A stretch of DNA of 64,000 bases. Origin: Geobacillus thermoleovorans. GTDB taxonomy: Bacteria > Bacillota > Bacilli > Bacillales > Anoxybacillaceae. The position numbers and the translations under genes are program-made. Where the stretch lies: NCBI RefSeq assembly GCF_001610955.1, contig NZ_CP014335.1, positions 385,001 through 449,000 on the forward strand. The letters run 5' to 3'. Shown here one piece after another: positions 50,950-59,668 of the stretch. Numbering within the stretch: position 1 is the stretch's first letter; every line of letters starts with the position of its first letter. The notes beneath the pieces were generated by a model, which was given only the letters and a program-made list of their open reading frames with translations, did no database searches and was not told the origin of the DNA.

Positions 50950-51867
50950 TTAATTTTTTTTGGATATTTTTTGTCGGTCATGGGGCAAAAGCAAATCGGT
51001 GAGACAGCCTTCCAACGTTGGAAACGAAAAGCGGAAGCCGTCTTGCAATAGCTTCTCTGGAATGACGCGTTGCCCTTCGGTGACAAGCATGCTCATTTCG
51101 CCAAGGAGAAGGCGAAGCGCCCAAGCGGGAACCGGAAGCCAATGCGGGCGGTGAAGAAGCCGGGCGGCGGTCAGTCCAAATTCTTCCATTTGTACTGGAT
51201 GGGGCGCGGTGAAATTGATGGGGCCGGACAATTCCTCGTGTTCGATGATGTACGAGACCGCGCGCACGACGTCTTCAAGATGAATCCACGACAGCCATTG
51301 CCGTCCGCTGCCGATTGGGCCGCCGACAAACAGCAGATACGGCTTGATCATCATCGGCAAGGCGCCGCCATGTCGGGCAAACACGACGCCAAAGCGAGCG
51401 TAGACGGTGCGGATGCCAAGCTGCTCAATCGGACGGGCCGATGCTTCCCATGCTTGGACGGTCTGGGCTAGAAAGTCGCCGCCGTAATCGGTCGTTTGCT
51501 CGGTAAATGTTGCGGAGTCCGAAGTGCCGTAAATGCCGATGGCGCTGGCGTTGATAAACAACGACGGGGGGCGGGACAGTGAATCGATGCAGCGGCCCAT
51601 CGCTTCGGTGGCGCGAAGGCGGCTGTCAAGGATGATCTCTTTTTGCTTCGCCGTCCAACGTTTTCGATTGAGCGGCTCCCCGGCTAAATTAATGGCGACA
51701 TCGACAGCTTCAGGCTTTCGGTGGTTGTCGAAGGAAAGGTAATGAATGTTGCCTTCGGAAGGTTTGGGAGAGCGGGTGAAAATGTAGATCTCATGTCCTT
51801 GTTTGGAAAAATGGCGGGCGAGCGCCTGGCCGATCAGCCCAGTGCCGCCGTTGATGGCGATGCGCAT
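50950..51867 (-). CDS. yfhF: NAD-dependent epimerase-like protein YfhF (TIGR01777)
   Basis: The 305-residue protein has an N-terminal Rossmann motif ([16 protein letters not shown]), [19 protein letters not shown] and the C-terminal DUF1731 domain ([20 protein letters not shown]). This is the YfhF/SulA-like family of nucleotide-sugar epimerase relatives. The reaction is unknown. AAGGGG precedes the ATG. It is divergent from recX, as in Bacillus subtilis. Confidence 0.88.
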   Translation of the reverse strand: MRIAINGGTGLIGQALARHFSKQGHEIYIFTRSPKPSEGNIHYLSFDNHRKPEAVDVAINLAGEPLNRKRWTAKQKEIILDSRLRATEAMGRCIDSLSRPPSLFINASAIGIYGTSDSATFTEQTTDYGGDFLAQTVQAWEASARPIEQLGIRTVYARFGVVFARHGGALPMMIKPYLLFVGGPIGSGRQWLSWIHLEDVVRAVSYIIEHEELSGPINFTAPHPVQMEEFGLTAARLLHRPHWLPVPAWALRLLLGEMSMLVTEGQRVIPEKLLQDGFRFSFPTLEGCLTDLLLPHDRQKISKKN

Positions 51868-51960
51868 CTTGATTCCCCTTCCATTGGTTTATTTTATGAC
51901 TTCGCTTTTGGTGTCAGAAGTTCCTGCTTATGATACGATAAAAGATAAGGGGGACAAACA

Positions 51961-52770
51961 ATGGGAACGATTGCCGACATTGCCGCAACCGAACAAAATG
52001 CTGAACGATTTTGGATTGTCGTGCACCGTGACGGCGCACCATCGTTGAGATTGACAGTTGATCAAGATGTATTGCTTCAATTCCGCTTGAAAAAAGGGAT
52101 GGAGATCAGCGACGACCTGCTTCAACATATTGTGTATGCCGATGAGGTGAAAAAGGCGTATCAACAGGCGCTTTACTTTTTGGCGCACCGGATGCGTTCG
52201 GAGCATGAGGTCGCCGCACACTTGCGAAAAAAAGGCGCTCCGGATTCGGTGATTGATGAAGTGCTCAAAAAACTTCGCGCCGAGCGGTATGTCGATGACG
52301 AGGCGTTTGCCGCCGCTTATGTGCGCACGCAAAAAAAGACGGCGGCGAAAGGGCCGCTTCTTGTGCGCGCCGAACTGGAACGGCTCGGCGTTCCCGACCG
52401 CTTGATCGAGCAGAGTTTGGCGGAGTATACGTTGGATGAACAGATGGCCATCGCCCGCTCGCTTTACGAAAAAGCGAAAAAACAGCGCCGGGCTGAATCG
52501 GCTCGCGCGTTTTTGGAACGGGTGCGGCAGCAGCTGATGCGCAAAGGATTTCCGCATGAGGTGATTGCCGCCGTTTTGGCGGATGGCGGCACTCATACTG
52601 AACAAGAAGAACGGGAGGCGCTCAGTGTTCAGGCGGAGAAAGCGCACCGCCGTTATGCGCACCACCCGCGGCCGCTTTATGAGCAAAAGATGCGCCAAGC
52701 CCTGTACCGAAAAGGATTCGCACTTGACTTGATCAATGAATGGCTGCGCATGCACGGTAATGACGAGTGA
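51961..52770 (+). CDS. recX: RecA regulator RecX
   Basis: The 269-residue protein consists of repeated three-helix modules, seen in ALYFLAHRMRSEHEVAAHL, VIDEVLKKLRAERYVDDEAF and later LIDEQ-like modules. It has the Gram-positive length, longer than proteobacterial RecX. It binds RecA filaments and modulates recombination. AAGGGGGAC precedes the ATG. Confidence 0.9.
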   Translation: MGTIADIAATEQNAERFWIVVHRDGAPSLRLTVDQDVLLQFRLKKGMEISDDLLQHIVYADEVKKAYQQALYFLAHRMRSEHEVAAHLRKKGAPDSVIDEVLKKLRAERYVDDEAFAAAYVRTQKKTAAKGPLLVRAELERLGVPDRLIEQSLAEYTLDEQMAIARSLYEKAKKQRRAESARAFLERVRQQLMRKGFPHEVIAAVLADGGTHTEQEEREALSVQAEKAHRRYAHHPRPLYEQKMRQALYRKGFALDLINEWLRMHGNDE

Positions 52771-52938
52771 TCTCGAATGAAAGGATTTGAAAAAATGGGA
52801 TATATTATCAGTTTTGTTGTTAAATGTTGATCACAAAATCGTTCCAGTTCCATAAATCAAGAGATGTTCTGAGCCTTTTGCCGAGTTCCATGTGGATGAA
52901 AACGATCCATCGGGAATGCTCAAAAAGGAGGCTTGCCT

Positions 52939-53280
52939 ATGATCAAAGGAGAACAAAAACGGTACAGCGAAATGACGAAAGAAGAACTGCAACAAGAAAT
53001 CGCCATGTTGACGGAAAAGGCACGCAAGGCGGAGCAGATGGGGATGGTGAACGAATACGCCGTCTACGAGCGGAAAATCGCCATGGCGAAGGCGTATATG
53101 CTTAATCCAGCTGATTTTCATCCTGGGGAGATTTATGAAATTGAAGGGGCGCCTGGAGAGTATTTTAAAGTGCGCTATTTAAAAGGAGTGTTTGCCTGGG
53201 GATGGCGGTTGAAAGGAAACGGAGAGGAGGAGGCGCTGCCGATTTCACTGCTTCGTAAACCGAATTTGCCTCAATCATGA
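52939..53280 (+). CDS. yfhH: YfhH family protein
   Basis: The 113-residue protein matches YfhH of Bacillus subtilis closely (KRYSEMTKEELQQEIAMLTE, then AMAKAYMLNPADFHPGEIYE). It combines a short N-terminal helical part with a C-terminal SH3-like beta domain (FKVRYLKGVFAWGWRL). AAGGAGG lies nine bases before the ATG at 52939. Function is unknown. Confidence 0.85.
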   Translation: MIKGEQKRYSEMTKEELQQEIAMLTEKARKAEQMGMVNEYAVYERKIAMAKAYMLNPADFHPGEIYEIEGAPGEYFKVRYLKGVFAWGWRLKGNGEEEALPISLLRKPNLPQS

Positions 53281-53322
53281 CGGGCGGGACAAGTTCACAG
53301 TCGGACGGAAAGCGAGCCTAAA

Positions 53323-53349
53323 AACCTAGGGAGGGTGTCTCCCTAGGTT
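53323..53349. terminator. Terminator shared by yfhH and the ypzG-like gene
   Basis: AACCTAGGGAG and CTCCCTAGGTT form a perfect 11-bp stem with loop GGTGT. The minus strand continues TTTTTAGG, so it mainly ends the leftward gene. Confidence 0.8.
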
Positions 53350-53355
53350 GTTCCG

Positions 53356-53517
53356 CTACGACTGCTTGCGCGTCTGCCGCTCTAAAATGATGAGGTCAAG
53401 CGTTTGCTGCGTTTCGCCGTTCACTTGCGAGTGGGCGTGTTTTGGATTGGCCCACGGCTGCTGAAACGGGTTCGAATAAAAGTTGTCATAAAATTTTTTG
53501 TGCCGATGGTGACCCAT
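53356..53517 (-). CDS. YpzG-like small spore-related protein
   Basis: This 53-residue protein (HHRHKKFYDNFYSNPFQQPW, then ANPKHAHSQVNGETQQTLDL) has the NPFQQPxANPKHAxSQVNGETQQT signature of YpzG-like Bacillaceae proteins. GAGGTG precedes the ATG. It sits downstream of sspK on the same strand, consistent with sporulation expression. The exact function is unknown. Confidence 0.72.
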   Translation of the reverse strand: MGHHRHKKFYDNFYSNPFQQPWANPKHAHSQVNGETQQTLDLIILERQTRKQS

Positions 53518-53545
53518 GATTGTTCACCTCGCTGCGGAATGTGCC

Positions 53546-53578
53546 GGGGGAGTGCGGCGAACGATGCCGTGCTCCCCC
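53546..53578. repeat. 13-bp GC-rich hairpin between sspK and the ypzG-like gene
   Basis: GGGGGAGTGCGGC pairs with GCCGTGCTCCCCC (two G-U pairs) around GAACGAT. No U-tract follows on the minus strand. Confidence 0.7.
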
Positions 53579-53584
53579 TTCATG

Positions 53585-53746
53585 TTAAAAGAAATCGCTT
53601 CGTTCGCCGGAGGCGCGCATCCGTTCTTGCGGGTGGGTGTTGGTCGTGCCGTCGGCCCGCTTCGAGGCGTACTCGGCCTTGGCGCGCGGTTCGCCTTCGA
53701 GCTTGTTGTTGTTTTGGTTCGGGAAGTTGTGCGCTTTGTTCCGCAC
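53585..53746 (-). CDS. sspK: Small acid-soluble spore protein K
   Basis: The 53-residue product carries the SspK signature ([20 protein letters not shown], then [13 protein letters not shown]). SspK is a minor SASP made in the forespore. The start is a GTG behind AAGGAGGGAATG; the nearby ATG is out of frame. The gene is short and basic, as expected, and its position near yfhH and yfhP matches Bacillus. Confidence 0.88.
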   Translation of the reverse strand: MRNKAHNFPNQNNNKLEGEPRAKAEYASKRADGTTNTHPQERMRASGERSDFF

Positions 53747-53853
53747 GGCACATTCCCTCCTTAACGGCGTGCTCGTGTTGGATGGCCAACACGTATTTTT
53801 ATTATGGGACACCCTGTAGCGCTTATGTGTGGCAATGATTGGGGCGGAGCCCA

Positions 53854-54837
53854 TCAGCCGTTTGGAGCAAGTTCGAGCTTTTTGCGCAGTTTGCCTTCGC
53901 TGAAAATCCAGCCGGTGTATGAGCTGACAATATTGAGATCGCGGTCGAGCTGGACGACAGCGACAAACGGGTAATACCCTTTGCTTCGATAGCGTAAATC
54001 AGTAAAGCGCACTTCGTAGTAATCATCGTATTCGTTCATTTCCCAACGGTAAACCGGGGAAAAAGATAAGAAAGCGGCGATATTTTCGTCGCGTTTGGCG
54101 GCGTTCATCACCGGATGGTCGGGAAGCGCACGCTTTTGGAAGCGGTCAAGGATGATGAGCTCGCCGCGTTTGACGCGGGCGACGTAAAATTTGTCGCAGG
54201 TTGAAATGGCTAAATGCCATTCGCGCGGCCGCCATGTCGGTACGGTGATGATCTCGGTCACCCCGGCGATCGAGGCGTGCACGAGCCGTTTGATGTTGGC
54301 CTGCTGGCGGAAGCGAAGCCCATAATACGCAGCGATAAGCACGTAGACGACAAGAAACGTATAACCGGGATGGGCGCCGAGAAACAAGCCGCCGACGCCG
54401 ACCAAATGAAGCCCAAAAATGACCGGATCAAACGTATGAATCACGCCAAGGGCGATCCATTTTTTTGTAAACGGACGCAACGCCTGGGTTCCGTAAGAGT
54501 TAAAAATGTCAACAAATACGTGCAAGGCGACGGCAACAAACGTCCAAAGCCAAACGCGAAGCCAATCCGTTTTCGGATAGATGGCAGCCATCACGCTGAC
54601 GATGAGCAACGGCCAAAGAACGACGGCGGGAATCGAATGGGTGATGCCGCGATGGTTGCGAATATATTGGGCGTTGTTGCGCAATTTGAAAATCGTGTCG
54701 ATATCCGGCGCTTGCGAGCCAGCGAGCGCGCCGATCAACACAGCGTGGGATAAGAGCGGATCATGGGCGATCGCAGGGTCAAGTGAAGCAAGACTGCCGA
54801 GCGCCACCCCCATCAAAACATGTGTGCCTGTATCCAA
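53854..54837 (-). CDS. yfhP: YfhP membrane-bound metal-dependent hydrolase family protein
   Basis: The 327-residue protein belongs to the YdjM/DUF457 family. The membrane part contains the conserved metal-binding histidines and acids in [35 protein letters not shown] and [18 protein letters not shown] soluble beta-rich C-terminus follows. The TTG at 54837, ten bases after AAGGAGG, gives the length of Bacillus YfhP. In Bacillus YfhP has been linked to control of the yfhQ/mutY and fabL region; activity is unproven. Confidence 0.87.
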   Translation of the reverse strand: MDTGTHVLMGVALGSLASLDPAIAHDPLLSHAVLIGALAGSQAPDIDTIFKLRNNAQYIRNHRGITHSIPAVVLWPLLIVSVMAAIYPKTDWLRVWLWTFVAVALHVFVDIFNSYGTQALRPFTKKWIALGVIHTFDPVIFGLHLVGVGGLFLGAHPGYTFLVVYVLIAAYYGLRFRQQANIKRLVHASIAGVTEIITVPTWRPREWHLAISTCDKFYVARVKRGELIILDRFQKRALPDHPVMNAAKRDENIAAFLSFSPVYRWEMNEYDDYYEVRFTDLRYRSKGYYPFVAVVQLDRDLNIVSSYTGWIFSEGKLRKKLELAPNG

Positions 54838-55349
54838 CGTGAAGGCGCCTCCTTCTTGCAGCATCGTTGCATGTTCGGATGGAAACTGTCTGTTGTCTCT
54901 CGGCCGGAGCACATCTTTCTTTTTCATGCAACTATTAGTATGCCCCACCTTGTGTTCAGCCAATAACCGTTTGAGGCATTGGCCGAAAGGAGGCGAGAGA
55001 CAAACAAGGTTATGGCTAGTGTATCATAGAGAGACAATCGTTGGCGAGAGGCGGAACGACCAATTTCACAACGATTCAAAAAAGGAAACGATTGATAGAC
55101 AGTGGAGTGAGAAAAAGAAAACAGGAAGCAAGCCGTTCGTCAGACGAAAAGGGAAGCGCTTCAACCAAAAACGAAAAGCGCCCCGCATGAGGCGGGACGT
55201 TTTGTTGATCATCTCGGACCGAGAAGCTCCCCACTTCAACGTCTATAAGGTGTAAGTGGGGAGCATTCCATGCTGATGGAAGATCGGTTCACCATCCGTT
55301 CTTTTGGCGGCTCATTGGTCAACTGTCCTTTTCTCTGCAAGCCGATCGA
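54838..55349. other. 512-base region with hairpins and no clear gene
   Basis: I see no supported gene. A 27-codon basic frame starting at a GTG near 55108 is possible but weak. CCCGC/GCGGG followed by ACGTTTTG at about 55184-55207 resembles a terminator. A second, longer hairpin lies at 55226-55264. Confidence 0.4.
55226..55264. repeat. 11-bp inverted repeat resembling a TnpB/IS605-type end hairpin
   Basis: GCTCCCCACTT pairs exactly with AAGTGGGGAGC around a 17-base loop, followed by ATTCC rather than a U-tract. Hairpins of this kind are common at the ends of IS200/IS605 and TnpB elements in these bacteria, but no transposase or second end is visible here. Confidence 0.45.
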
Positions 55350-55838
55350 TTAGCCGTCATTTCTGAACCGTTTGCCGATCGCTTTGAGAGCGGACAGGAA
55401 AAAGCGGATCGCGCGGTTGATGTCCGGGTCATTGAGCGCTTTAAGCAAATCAAACAACCCGATTTTTTTTGTTTCGGCGGAGTTTTGTTCGTACGCCTCC
55501 AGCGCGCCGGCGGCGATGTGCTCAAGCAGTTTCGCCGTTTTCTCCGGATCAAGTGAAGCAACAAGGCCAGCTATGGCGAACGCATGGTTGATCATCGTTG
55601 TCACCGGTTTTTGGTTGAGCTGGCCGACGACGATTTTCGCCACGTCTTCCCGCGCTTTTAACAAGGCGTTGGCCGCTTCGAGCAGGCCGCTTTCATGGAG
55701 CTGCTCGATGAACGCCAAGAGCTCGCGAACTGCCTCTTCACTGTCGCCGACAGCGGCTTTTAGCTTGGCCAGCGCTTCAGTTCGTTTTTCTTCCTCCGTC
55801 ATTTGGCGCTTTTGAATGGTGGTAATCGGCTTAGCCAC
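55350..55838 (-). CDS. DUF1641 protein, formate dehydrogenase accessory subunit (YrhD-like)
   Basis: The 162-residue soluble helical protein matches DUF1641 (VRELLAFIEQLHESGLLEAA, then AIAGLVASLDPEKTAKLLEH). Its gene overlaps the fdhA stop by eight bases, as yrhD does yrhE in Bacillus subtilis. It probably forms a complex with FdhA or aids its maturation; the biochemical role is not established. Confidence 0.85.
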   Translation of the reverse strand: MAKPITTIQKRQMTEEEKRTEALAKLKAAVGDSEEAVRELLAFIEQLHESGLLEAANALLKAREDVAKIVVGQLNQKPVTTMINHAFAIAGLVASLDPEKTAKLLEHIAAGALEAYEQNSAETKKIGLFDLLKALNDPDINRAIRFFLSALKAIGKRFRNDG

Positions 55839-58794
55839 CGATCGTCACCCCCTTGTTTTCCTCGGTGAGCGGCACGTAGTCGCTTCGCCGCCACTTCCGC
55901 TCCACCTCGACGCCGTTTTGCGGATGCCGCTTTTTAAAGCGCGGATTTGTGCGCGGCAGCGGCGTCTTGCCGGACCGTTCAATGACTTCCATGCGCACTC
56001 GGGCTTGTTTGTAAGCCGGCGTGTTCGTGCGATGGTCGGTTTGCGGGCCGGTCAGCATGTTAATGGCGCTCTCATTGGCTGTGGAGTGCATCGGCAAGAA
56101 CAGTTCATTGCCTCTGACTCGATCGGTGACGAGCACGCGCACTTTGACGCGGCCGTACGGCGAGATGAGCCGAACGAGCGCCCCATCTTCAATGCCGCGT
56201 TCTTTGGCGAGTTCAGGGGATACTTCGACAAACACTTCTGGGAATTTATGCTCGATGCCTTTGGATTTGTACGTCAAGTTTCCTTCATGGAAATGTTCGA
56301 GCAATCGGCCGTTGTTCACAAGCAAATCGTACTCTTCCGGATATTGCACCGGTTCGACCCAATCGGCTAACGCAAAGCGGGCTTTGCCGTCCGGGAAGTT
56401 GAACCGCTCTTTGTACAACAGCGGCGTGTCAGCCCCGTCATGGCTGCCCCAGCATAAGCTGTTCCAGCCCTCGAGCCGGTCGTAATGCGCTTGTGAGTAC
56501 AGTGGGGCGAGGCTGGCGATTTCATCCATGATTTCTTTCGGGCCAGCGTAATTCCAATCGGCGCCAAGCCGCTTCGCGATTTCTTGAATGATCCACCAGT
56601 CTGGCTTGGAGTCGCCAAGAGGCTCCAGCGCTTGGTAAAACCGTTGGATGCGGCGCTCGGTATTCGTGAAAGTTCCTTCCTTTTCCAAACTTGGCGCTGC
56701 TGGCAAGATGACATCAGCAAATTGCGCTGTTTTTGACAAGAAAATGTCTTGAACGACAACAAAGTCAAGCTTCGCCAACGTCTCTTGCACATGGTTGGCG
56801 TTGCAGTCGACAAGCGCCATATCTTCGCCGATGATATACATCGCTTTCAGCTCGCCGCGCTCGGCCGCTTCGAGCATTTGGATGTTGTCAAGGCCTGGTT
56901 TCGCATCGATGCGGACGCCGTACGCTTTTTCAAACTTCGCTCGCGCCTCATCATCGGTGACATGTTGGTAGCCAGGCAGCCAGGCAGGAAGCGAACCCAT
57001 GTCGCAGGCGCCTTGGACGTTGTTATGGCCGCGCAATGGGAACGCGCCCGCCCCCGGACGACCGTAGTTGCCGGTTGCCAAAAGCAAGTTGGAAATCGCC
57101 GCCGATGTATCGCTGCCGCCCGTGTTTTGCGTGACCCCCATGCCCCAGAGGACGCACGTGCCGTCTGCTTCGTGGATCATCTCGGCGATGCGGATGAGAT
57201 CGGCTTTGGCGATGCCGGTCACTTGTTCAGCATAGTCGAGCGTATATTTTTCGAGCAGCTGTTTAAACTCGTCAAAGAAATGGACGCGCTCGCGAATGAA
57301 TGCTTCATCATGCCAGCCTTGGTCGATGATGTATTTTGTCACGGCCATCAGCCATACTTGGTCGGTGCCTTGTTTCGGGCGGATGAACAGGTCAGCCCGC
57401 TCGGCCATTTCATTTCGGCGCAAGTCCGCAACAATGAGTTTTTGGCCAAACAGTTTATGCGCCCGTTTGACGCGGGTAGCGAGCACCGGATGCCCCTCAG
57501 CTGGATTGGCACCGATGATGATGACAAGCCCCGCGGTGGCGATGTCGTGAATCGTGCCGGAGTCGCCGCCCATGCCGACCGTACGGAACAGGCCGTCTGT
57601 TGCCGGCGACTGGCAATAGCGCGAACAGTTGTCGACATTGTTCGTTTCAAATACTTGCCGTGCCAACTTTTGCATTAAATAGTTTTCTTCGTTGGAAATT
57701 TTTGATGATGAAATAAAGCCGATGGCGTTGCCGCCGTATTGCCGCTTGATCGCCCCGAGCTTTTCCGCGACCAAGTCGAGTGCTTCGTCCCATGTCGACT
57801 CGACGAATACGTCGCCTTTGCGAATGAGCGGTTTCGTTAGGCGCTCTTCGCTGTTGACGAAATCCCAGCCGAATTTTCCTTTGACGCATGTGGAAATGGC
57901 GTTGACCGGAGCTTCGGATACCGGCTGGATTTTTAAAATTTTCCGCCCTTTCGTCCACACTTCAAACGAACAGCCGACGCCGCAGAACGTGCAAACCGTT
58001 TTCGTCTTTTTGATCCGTTGTTCGCGCATGGCGGCCTCGATTTCAGAAATGGCGAAAATACTCGTATAGTTTGGCTCGACTTCCTTGACAAAATCGATCA
58101 TCGGGTTGAGGACGTCTTTGTCCAAGCCGGTGAGAAAGCCCGCTTCGCCAAGCATCGATTTTTCCATTAACGCGTTGCACGGACAGACGGTGACGCAATG
58201 CCCGCAGCTGACGCACGACGATTCGTTGATCGGCACCCCACCGTCCCAAACGACGCGCGGCCGTTCCGCTTCCCAATCGATCGAAAGCGTTTCGTTCACT
58301 TGCAAGTTTTGGCAGGCTTCGACGCATTGCCCGCAGGCGATGCATTGATTCGGGTCGTAGCGGTAGAACGGATGCGACATGTCCACCTCGGACGGGTCGA
58401 CTTTCGGCCGGTACGGATATGTTTGATGTTCAATTTGCATCATTTCCGCCGTGTTGTGCAGCTTGCAGTTGCCGTTGTTGTTGTCGCACACCGTACAGTA
58501 CAAGAGATGATTTTCCAACAGGCGGTCCATCGCTTCTTTTTGCGCTGCCTTTGCCCGCGGCGAGCCGAGTTCGACGACCATGCCGTCCTCAACCGGCGTC
58601 GCACAGGCGCGAAGCAGCGTTCCGTTGACTTCAGCGATGCACGTGTCGCATGTCTGAATGGCGCCAAGCTCCGGCGTATAACAAACTTGCGGATGCGGAA
58701 GACCGTGTTCATTGACGACTTCCAAAATCGTCATCCCGGGCTTGGCGCGGTAGGCACGCCCGTTGATGGTTACCGTCACCATTTGCGCTTCCAT
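55831..58794 (-). CDS. fdhA: Molybdopterin formate dehydrogenase alpha subunit
   Basis: The 987-residue protein oxidises formate to CO2. Domains in order: 2Fe-2S (C38, C49, C52, C64), NuoG-type His/Cys 4Fe-4S (H96, C100, C103, C110), two ferredoxin 4Fe-4S (C151-C161 and C194-C204), Mo-domain 4Fe-4S (C268, C271, C275), then the molybdopterin domain. The Mo ligand is Cys394 in SRYCQSPATDG, not selenocysteine. The C-terminal dinucleotide-binding domain includes GPQTDHRTNTPAYK. There is no Tat signal, so it is cytosolic. AAAGGGGGAG precedes the ATG. A terminator hairpin sits in the leader. Confidence 0.92.
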   Translation of the reverse strand: MEAQMVTVTINGRAYRAKPGMTILEVVNEHGLPHPQVCYTPELGAIQTCDTCIAEVNGTLLRACATPVEDGMVVELGSPRAKAAQKEAMDRLLENHLLYCTVCDNNNGNCKLHNTAEMMQIEHQTYPYRPKVDPSEVDMSHPFYRYDPNQCIACGQCVEACQNLQVNETLSIDWEAERPRVVWDGGVPINESSCVSCGHCVTVCPCNALMEKSMLGEAGFLTGLDKDVLNPMIDFVKEVEPNYTSIFAISEIEAAMREQRIKKTKTVCTFCGVGCSFEVWTKGRKILKIQPVSEAPVNAISTCVKGKFGWDFVNSEERLTKPLIRKGDVFVESTWDEALDLVAEKLGAIKRQYGGNAIGFISSSKISNEENYLMQKLARQVFETNNVDNCSRYCQSPATDGLFRTVGMGGDSGTIHDIATAGLVIIIGANPAEGHPVLATRVKRAHKLFGQKLIVADLRRNEMAERADLFIRPKQGTDQVWLMAVTKYIIDQGWHDEAFIRERVHFFDEFKQLLEKYTLDYAEQVTGIAKADLIRIAEMIHEADGTCVLWGMGVTQNTGGSDTSAAISNLLLATGNYGRPGAGAFPLRGHNNVQGACDMGSLPAWLPGYQHVTDDEARAKFEKAYGVRIDAKPGLDNIQMLEAAERGELKAMYIIGEDMALVDCNANHVQETLAKLDFVVVQDIFLSKTAQFADVILPAAPSLEKEGTFTNTERRIQRFYQALEPLGDSKPDWWIIQEIAKRLGADWNYAGPKEIMDEIASLAPLYSQAHYDRLEGWNSLCWGSHDGADTPLLYKERFNFPDGKARFALADWVEPVQYPEEYDLLVNNGRLLEHFHEGNLTYKSKGIEHKFPEVFVEVSPELAKERGIEDGALVRLISPYGRVKVRVLVTDRVRGNELFLPMHSTANESAINMLTGPQTDHRTNTPAYKQARVRMEVIERSGKTPLPRTNPRFKKRHPQNGVEVERKWRRSDYVPLTEENKGVTIGG

Positions 58795-58810
58795 CGTCGC
58801 TCCCCCTTTG

Positions 58811-58864
58811 TCAAAATAAAAAACTCCACCAGCGACGAGACGAATGCTTCATCGTGGGTGGAGT
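58811..58864 (-). terminator. Terminator hairpin in the fdhA leader
   Basis: On the minus strand ACTCCACC (58864-58857) pairs with GGTGGAGT (58830-58823). A smaller GATGAA/TTCGTC hairpin lies inside, and TTTTTTATTTTG follows. It lies 17-70 bases before the fdhA start, so it should act as an attenuator. Confidence 0.72.
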
Positions 58865-58917
58865 AGTTCTTTAGCATAACGATACTAAACAACCAATCCA
58901 AACTTTTTATATTTAGT

Positions 58918-58955
58918 AGAAAAATAACAAGGCCGCTTCTTGCCTTATTATTTTT
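58918..58955. repeat. Imperfect A/T-rich hairpin in the fdhA-DUF2294 intergenic region
   Basis: AAAATAA-C-AAGGC pairs with GCCTT-A-TTATTTT around an eight-base loop. It lies in the divergent promoter region, with A/T boxes such as TATAGT near 58975. It may be a regulator site or a terminator of antisense transcripts. Confidence 0.45.
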
Positions 58956-59060
58956 CCACTATGTATACATTTGCTATAGTTTATTATAGTACGGCAAAAC
59001 GAAGAACACAACGGATGGGCTGGAACTTTTTCTGGTGGCTTTCGGAAAGGGGGAAGAAAA

Positions 59061-59408
59061 ATGTCCAAAAAAGAAGCCGCTTTCAACGATATTGTGCGCA
59101 AAGTGCGCAAACAGCTGTTTGGCAAAGGGCCGGAACGGATTAAAACGTATTTCGTCGACAATTTGGCAATTACGATTTTGCACGGCAATTTAACGCCGAC
59201 GGAAAAATTTATCGCCCGCACCCCGGAAGGCCGAGAGATGGTGCATGCAGCGAGAACGAAAATGATCCAAGATGTGTACGCCCAACATGTGCCGGACGGC
59301 ATGGAAGAGCTCATCGGTTCGAAGCTTCTTTATTTGTTCAGCGACATTAAAGTGGAAGAAGATATGGCCGTATCGGTGTTCGTGTTTGAAAAACCGATTG
59401 AATTGTGA
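59061..59408 (+). CDS. DUF2294 / MpsC family protein, second copy
   Basis: The 115-residue protein is another DUF2294 member (EAAFNDIVRKVRKQLFGKGP, then LAITILHGNLTPTEKFIART). It shares the pattern of the copy beside dabBA but is clearly divergent. It lies divergent from fdhA and upstream of fdhD, so a link to formate or CO2 metabolism is inferred from position only. AAAGGGGGAAG precedes the ATG. Function is unknown. Confidence 0.8.
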   Translation: MSKKEAAFNDIVRKVRKQLFGKGPERIKTYFVDNLAITILHGNLTPTEKFIARTPEGREMVHAARTKMIQDVYAQHVPDGMEELIGSKLLYLFSDIKVEEDMAVSVFVFEKPIEL

Positions 59409-59429
59409 CGATTTTGTGAACAGAAACAA

Positions 59430-59458
59430 TTGTTTTTCGTTACTGTTCGTGGTATGCT
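59430..59458 (+). promoter_or_regulatory. Possible promoter of the fdhD leader
   Basis: TTGTTT (59430-59435), a 17-base spacer and TATGCT (59453-59458). Both boxes are imperfect. Confidence 0.45.
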
Positions 59459-59464
59459 TATGAA

Positions 59465-59646
59465 TAGTTAGCACGATGAAAATAGTAGAAGCCTTGCCGG
59501 CTAAACGGTTTCGCCGCTTGGCAGGCAGGTTTCGGAAACGGATGTGCGTTGGTTTCGCTGCAGAAGTGCTGGGCGCAAACTACCGCCGCTTTTCGCTGAC
59601 AGGGGCGAGTTTGTCCTCTTGTCCGGAAGGCGGCGGTTTTATTTTG
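59465..59646 (+). ncRNA. Structured leader with terminator upstream of fdhD
   Basis: This GC-rich leader of about 200 bases contains many complementary arms: GCC..TGCC with GGCA..GGC, CGG-TTTCG-CCG and GTTTC-GG-AAAC. It ends in CCGCCGC (59583-59589) pairing with GCGGCGG (59630-59636) and TTTTATTTT. The terminator lies about 20-30 bases before the fdhD start. A molybdenum- or tungsten-cofactor riboswitch would make biological sense, but I could not match the Moco consensus. Confidence 0.45.
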
Positions 59647-59668
59647 CATGGAAAGGGGGAATGGCAAG

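Noticed and set aside
55108..55191. 27-codon basic frame starting at GTG before a terminator-like hairpin
   Set aside because: Weak ribosome site, no family match and an unusual composition; not enough to call a gene.
59465..59668. Assigning a molybdenum-cofactor riboswitch
   Set aside because: Function fits, but I could not see the Moco consensus; naming it would be guessing.
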